Part shown: positions 4,369-7,449 of the stretch, piece by piece
Position numbering within the stretch: the stretch's first letter is position 1
How the letters are laid out: each line of letters starts with the position of its first letter
NCBI GenBank assembly: GCA_002354095.1
Contig: DEKX01000041.1
Span: 1-7,449, forward strand
DNA: 7,449 nt
Direction of reading: 5' to 3'
Source of the DNA: Prevotella sp. UBA2711
Lineage (GTDB): Bacteria; Bacteroidota; Bacteroidia; Bacteroidales; Bacteroidaceae
The notes under the pieces: model-generated
What the model saw: only the letters and a program-made list of their open reading frames with translations
Database searches by the model: none
What the model was told of the DNA's origin: nothing
Made by a program: the position numbers and the translations under genes

Positions 4369-4959
4369 CTATTTCTTGGGGTCTTCTTTGCGCACACGCT
4401 TTACCGTGTGTTTGATCTTGCCTATCAGGAAATTGATTTCCAGACTCGATTCCGTCTCACTGGTCTGCAGGTCGGGCATTACGATGTCGGTCAGGACCTC
4501 ACCAAAGTGTTGCATCTTCGACTGCTGCTTTTGCTTATCGGTTTCTTTGTGGAGGTCGAGTAACTCGTGTTTCAACTCACGAACCTTTGCAAAGGTTTCT
4601 ATGATGGCGAACGTCATATCGCGAGCCGCTTCTCCCTTTAAAATCGTGGCTAACATATATAAACCACGATCAGTGAATACTTTTGTAGTACTACGACTCT
4701 TTTGTGACACATTTGTGGTCAAAACTTTTGACCGCAAATCACACAACTCACTCTTACTCAGCTCAAACATGTATCGGGCAGGGAACTTGTCCGGGTTATT
4801 GCGCACAGCCTGATTTATCTCCTTCGTCTGCACTCCATAAAGTACTGCCACGTCAGCATCGGCAATTACCTCCACATCACGGATGACGGCAATCTTGTCT
4901 TTAACCTTCTGGATGTTTATTGCCAAGCTTTTATCTTCTTTCTTCACTATATCGGTCAT
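4369..4959 (-). CDS. ORF6N-domain protein (phage antirepressor-like DNA-binding protein)
   Basis: 196 residues. The first 130 fit the ORF6N domain by eye: I-A-D-A-D-V-A-x-L-Y-G-V-x-T-K-E-I-N-Q-A-V-R-N-N (residues 33-55), KFPARYMFELSKSE (58-71), LRSKVLTTN (75-83), then VFTDRGLYMLATILK (94-108) and the FAKVREL end (123-129). This domain occurs in phage antirepressors and related regulators and often sits with other regulatory domains. The C-terminal 65 residues are a Lys/Gln-rich helix, possibly a coiled coil, with a basic end (KIKHTVKRVRKEDPKK). Many Bacteroidetes carry stand-alone copies of unknown role. It lies five bases downstream of the small gene at 4965-5240 and should share its promoter. 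DNA binding is expected; the target is not visible. Confidence 0.9.
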   Translation of the reverse strand: MTDIVKKEDKSLAINIQKVKDKIAVIRDVEVIADADVAVLYGVQTKEINQAVRNNPDKFPARYMFELSKSELCDLRSKVLTTNVSQKSRSTTKVFTDRGLYMLATILKGEAARDMTFAIIETFAKVRELKHELLDLHKETDKQKQQSKMQHFGEVLTDIVMPDLQTSETESSLEINFLIGKIKHTVKRVRKEDPKK

Positions 4960-4964
4960 AGTAT

Positions 4965-5240
4965 CTACTCTGCAAAGAGTTTACGAACATCGTGATATAC
5001 CTTATCTGAATGAAGCTCATCAAAGGCTCTTATCAGACTTTCTCTAACCATCGTCTTTTGGACTTTGGTCTTATCCTGTTCGGCCAGAAGACGTTCTGAA
5101 TTTGCATCATCCTCGCGCACCTTGTCTATCAGTTCATCGAAGTATTCGTCCACAGACATTGTACTGGCCATTATCCTATTTCGGGTAGAAGTGGCATTGA
5201 AATTCCGCTTCGTATCTGTTGTTTGATTGGTTACTATCAT
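4965..5240 (-). CDS. Small acidic protein upstream of the ORF6N gene, unrecognised
   Basis: 91 residues from the ATG at 5240, which lies 22 bases after the -7 box at 5263-5270. The longer frame to 5306 begins upstream of that promoter and is rejected; an internal ATG at 5171 (68 residues, MASTMSVDEYF) is the alternative. The N-terminal 27 residues are Thr/Asn-rich and probably disordered. The core SVDEYFDELIDKVREDD is a strongly acidic helix, followed by a basic helix (about 55-75) and the ending VYHDVRKLFAE. I recall short Bacteroidales proteins with an SVDEYFDEL-type start preceding toxin-like genes, so an antitoxin-like or partner role for the ORF6N protein is conceivable. This is inference. 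The stop lies five bases from the ORF6N start, so the two form one operon. Confidence 0.75.
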   Translation of the reverse strand: MIVTNQTTDTKRNFNATSTRNRIMASTMSVDEYFDELIDKVREDDANSERLLAEQDKTKVQKTMVRESLIRAFDELHSDKVYHDVRKLFAE

Positions 5241-5262
5241 AATATTGCTTTTATTTTGTGGG

Positions 5263-5270
5263 CAAAGATA
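5263..5270 (-). promoter_or_regulatory. Bacteroidetes -7 box of the ORF6N operon
   Basis: Minus-strand TATCTTTG is an exact TAnnTTTG match, 22 bases upstream of the ATG at 5240. An A-rich stretch (ACAAAATAAAAG) lies between the box and the start codon, as usual in this phylum. A -33 TTTG is not evident. It shows that this operon is transcribed separately from the NusG-like gene upstream. Confidence 0.65.
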
Positions 5271-5412
5271 CGAAAAAGATTTGAATCTTATCGCACTTTG
5301 AACCATTATTTTTCAATTTTTGTATATTACTTGTCTTGTCTGCCCTGCAGTACATTTTGACTTTCATTATCACTCTTTTTGTGGCAAAAGACACATGTCA
5401 AAAGCATCTCTT

Positions 5413-7083
5413 TCATCGAACGGCATGGTAATGGCGTTCGAGGATGGATTTCATTTGCCACCAGGAGGTGGTGAATTGTTGGGTATTTGAATAGGCGTTA
5501 AGCAGAATCTTGATATACTCTTGATAGAGGGGGGCACTGTCTGTGGCATTCCTGTCGGGATGTAGCGCTACCAATAGGTTGTAGTAGGCAACCAACGTGG
5601 CGGCACTGGGATGGACCGTGCGGAGAAGATTGCTTCGCGCCTGATTGAGATCGCGCTGCGTGACTTGGGCTGAATCAGTATCAATCATTCCGGAGAAGTG
5701 GTGAATGACCGTTTGCCATGACAACAGTTCTGCCTCCAGAACGACTTGGTCATCATCTGTTACTTGTTGTTGCAGGTGTTTCTCGACTTCAGCCATAGAC
5801 CGGCGGGCGGCATCTTCCAACTTGACCTGAAGGGCGTGCCCTTCCTCGGTGTTGTAAGGAGACAAAGCAAGAATATCCCAGACTGCACTTGCTCCCTGCG
5901 GGGAGAGACTGCTGTAATCGCATTCCCTGAGTTGTTGCAAGGTCTCTTCTATTTGCTTTGCCTTTTGCTTTTCTAACTTTTTGCTTGTTCTTTTTTCTGA
6001 GGTACTCCTAAATCGGATGTATTTGATGACCGGCATCAACAGTGACAGTGGTTCTGAAAGTGTCTTGTGGAGCTGTTCATACTGTTTGGCTGCATCGCGA
6101 TAGTTCACGTCATGGGTTGCCATATAGAGTACTGCCATCATAAAGGCTTCCTCATCATTCTCCGGCTTGTCGGGATTCGTGAGCATCCCCTGTACGATGG
6201 GGATGTAGTGCTCTGTAGAATGGCGGTCCTTACGCAATACTGCATGAAGCAACAACAGGGTCTTGGCGTGGTTGTGAATCTGACTGTCATCGAACTCCAT
6301 GTAACTCAGGAACTGGAGATCGTGCAGGATTTGAGAATCGGATTCCGTTTGCAGGCTATTGTCATTCGATTTCCTGCGTCCATATCGATGGCGGACAATG
6401 CGAGTCAATGCTTGGTCAACTTTCTTTACATAATCGGGAGACAGCCATTCCTGAATTTTCATGGGCAGATGCTGTTCTTCTACATCCACATTTTGGGTCT
6501 TCAGGATTAAACGACCATTGAAGATAGGTAATTCCAGAGTCAGACTGACTCCTTGTTCTTTCTTCCTGACTTTGGTGACATAAAACTCATAACCCTTAAA
6601 TACCTTGGCCTTCAGCATGACCTTGTCAGCAACATGAAAGCCGTCGGACGAGGGTTCGAGATTGAACATTTCACGATATTCGCTCATCATTTCAATGAGG
6701 CTGTCCATTTCTTTCGCAGTTGCCCATAAGGGTTTGCCGCTTTTTGTGCGGCACAGCGAAAGATACTGGCGTGAAGAGCGGTTCCATTCTCCACCAATCA
6801 GTGCAAGAATGTCGGGCTCCGTGGCCTTTATAAATAGGTAGTAGTGCAGGGAACTGCGCAGCGTGTTGTTCTCTTTAACCTTTTTATTATATGCCTTGTC
6901 ATTCTCTTTTTTATAAGTAGCTTCGCGGATATACTGGTGGGGAATAAAATACACCAGTGCCTCCATATCGTTGGCTGCCCGCTGCTCATTCAGTTGAGAA
7001 AGTTGCACATCAATCAATTGCGGATCCGGATGCCTCAACAGCCACCATCGTTCCTGTATTCCTACATGTATTTTTTCTGACAT
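5413..7083 (-). CDS. NusG/UpxY-like transcription antiterminator with a long helical C-terminal extension
   Basis: 556 residues, about three times the length of ordinary UpxY-type antiterminators. Residues 12-140 look like an NGN domain: RWWLLRHPD start, YFIPHQY (45-51), the strand HYYLFIKA (80-87), and PLWATAKEMDSLIEMM (118-133) as the usual last helix. Residues 148-200 look like a KOW-type domain: DGFHVADKVMLKAKVFKGYEFYVTKV with the FKGYE turn, then beta strands. Residues 205-556 are nearly all helix, with a highly charged coiled-coil-like part (361-387) and repeated helix pairs that could be a TPR-like scaffold. NusG paralogues of this type bind RNA polymerase early in long operons and suppress termination. 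GAGGAGAG lies upstream of the ATG at 7083. The role of the extension is unknown. The next genes downstream have their own promoters, so its target operon is not evident here. Confidence 0.8.
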   Translation of the reverse strand: MSEKIHVGIQERWWLLRHPDPQLIDVQLSQLNEQRAANDMEALVYFIPHQYIREATYKKENDKAYNKKVKENNTLRSSLHYYLFIKATEPDILALIGGEWNRSSRQYLSLCRTKSGKPLWATAKEMDSLIEMMSEYREMFNLEPSSDGFHVADKVMLKAKVFKGYEFYVTKVRKKEQGVSLTLELPIFNGRLILKTQNVDVEEQHLPMKIQEWLSPDYVKKVDQALTRIVRHRYGRRKSNDNSLQTESDSQILHDLQFLSYMEFDDSQIHNHAKTLLLLHAVLRKDRHSTEHYIPIVQGMLTNPDKPENDEEAFMMAVLYMATHDVNYRDAAKQYEQLHKTLSEPLSLLMPVIKYIRFRSTSEKRTSKKLEKQKAKQIEETLQQLRECDYSSLSPQGASAVWDILALSPYNTEEGHALQVKLEDAARRSMAEVEKHLQQQVTDDDQVVLEAELLSWQTVIHHFSGMIDTDSAQVTQRDLNQARSNLLRTVHPSAATLVAYYNLLVALHPDRNATDSAPLYQEYIKILLNAYSNTQQFTTSWWQMKSILERHYHAVR

Positions 7084-7284
7084 AGATACTATCTCTCCTC
7101 GTCCGTCAACCAGTGGTCTCTGGACTTATTGTTGTTGTACAAATGACTCGGGCACCAGTTCTCAGACTGTTTAGGAGATGGCTGCAAGGATAATCCTCAT
7201 ATCAATCCAATATGCCCGACTCTGTCGATGTAGAACCAGCGATGCTCAGTTGAAAACTTTTGGTCGGAGTTGACCTCAGGATAC

Positions 7285-7308
7285 AAAAAGAGCGTGAACT
7301 CTCACTCT
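7285..7308 (-). terminator. Terminator-like hairpin in the NusG-like leader
   Basis: On the minus strand AGAGTGA pairs with TCA-CG-CTCT (a 2-base CG bulge), with loop GAGT, followed by five T (7289-7285). It lies about 200 bases upstream of the coding start, so it could attenuate transcription into the gene. ACGCTC in its 3' arm (7295-7290) can instead pair with GAGCGT at 7369-7364, a competing structure. Confidence 0.45.
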
Positions 7309-7396
7309 GCCCGTCCGTTGTTTAGGTCCTAGGAAAACCCTTCTGAAAACAGACAGAATAATGACGCTCACGCCGTTGGTATATGATGCACCCAAA

Positions 7397-7436
7397 AGTG
7401 TGCGTATGAAGGTAGCTCGTACCTTCTCAGCACACT
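7397..7436. other. Two-part perfect hairpin in the NusG-like leader
   Basis: An outer 7-bp stem (AGTGTGC at 7397-7403 with GCACACT at 7430-7436) and an inner 7-bp stem (GAAGGTA at 7408-7414 with TACCTTC at 7420-7426) enclose a 5-base loop. An asymmetric internal loop (GTAT/TCA on plus) separates them. On the minus strand it is followed by TTTT, so it may pause or terminate. Both stems are perfect, which is well beyond what I expect by chance in 40 bases. Confidence 0.6.
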
Positions 7437-7449
7437 GACGGGGCAATAT

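Larger units (their letters stand above)
7276..7449 (-). other. Partial open frame in the leader of the NusG-like gene
   Basis: A minus-strand frame enters from beyond the window and stays open for 57 codons to a TGA at 7278-7276. It reads KVRATFIRTLLGASYTNG then ILSVFRR and a basic end. It spans both hairpins described for this leader, so it may be a leader peptide, the tail of an upstream gene, or an accidental frame over a structured RNA. It has no motif I recognise. The remainder, 7084-7275, holds no gene I can support and no TAnnTTTG box on the minus strand; the promoter of the NusG-like gene is therefore probably beyond 7449. Confidence 0.3.

Noticed and set aside
5241..5306. Longer start (5306) for the small gene before ORF6N
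   Set aside because: It lies upstream of the TATCTTTG box and would read through the promoter; the ATG at 5240 fits a normal short leader.
5327..5407. 26-codon minus-strand ORF with a CVFCHKK motif just after the NusG-like gene
   Set aside because: Very short, no promoter or leader, and the CxxC alone is too weak to support a gene.
6067..6510. 147-codon plus-strand ORF inside the NusG-like gene
   Set aside because: Antisense shadow with no start signal or promoter; the minus-strand frame has clear domain structure.

Overview
The window looks like an accessory island of a Bacteroidales genome, most likely Prevotella/Segatella or a relative. The evidence is four good matches to the Bacteroidetes -7 promoter box (TAnnTTTG) placed just upstream of start codons, A-rich leaders instead of Shine-Dalgarno sites, and Bacteroidetes-specific families: a 32-residue smalltalk-type protein next to an amidase, an ORF6N-domain protein, and a NusG-like protein of the UpxY kind. 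The species call is an inference.

Layout. 1-1073: two unrecognised minus-strand genes that overlap by ATGA (gene A 559-1050, gene B 35-562), with a promoter at 1066-1073; a second promoter box (16-23) points out of the window. 1157-1251: GCAAG repeats on an exact 11-bp period, ending in an inverted pair, overlapping the 3' end of a frameshifted helix-turn-helix-like gene (1596-1218, minus). 1610-1751: divergent intergenic region with a 14-bp palindrome and a promoter. 1752-3080: plus-strand operon of a DUF6266-like protein with a Gly/Ser/Asn tail, a smalltalk peptide and a T7-lysozyme-type amidase started by GTG inside the smalltalk stop codon, closed by a strong terminator.

3192-4047: minus-strand pair resembling a GNAT toxin-antitoxin module, with direct and inverted repeats at its promoter. 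4061-4368: decayed DNA, including a 75-bp chimera of genes A and B made by a deletion between CAAACG repeats, and a 58-codon unassigned open frame. 4369-5270: minus-strand operon of a small acidic protein and an ORF6N-domain protein. 5413-7083: a 556-residue protein with a NusG-like N-terminus and a long helical C-terminal extension. 7084-7449: its leader, with two hairpins and an open frame running in from outside the window.

Reading. Apart from the plus-strand amidase operon, every gene runs leftward in short one- or two-gene units, each usually with its own promoter. That, the frameshifted regulator, the deleted second copy of the A/B cassette and the toxin-antitoxin-like pair suggest a turnover hotspot of small cassettes, possibly near a surface-polysaccharide or phage-derived locus. 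The least explained items are the A/B cassette with its upstream phased array, and the NusG-like fusion with its structured leader.
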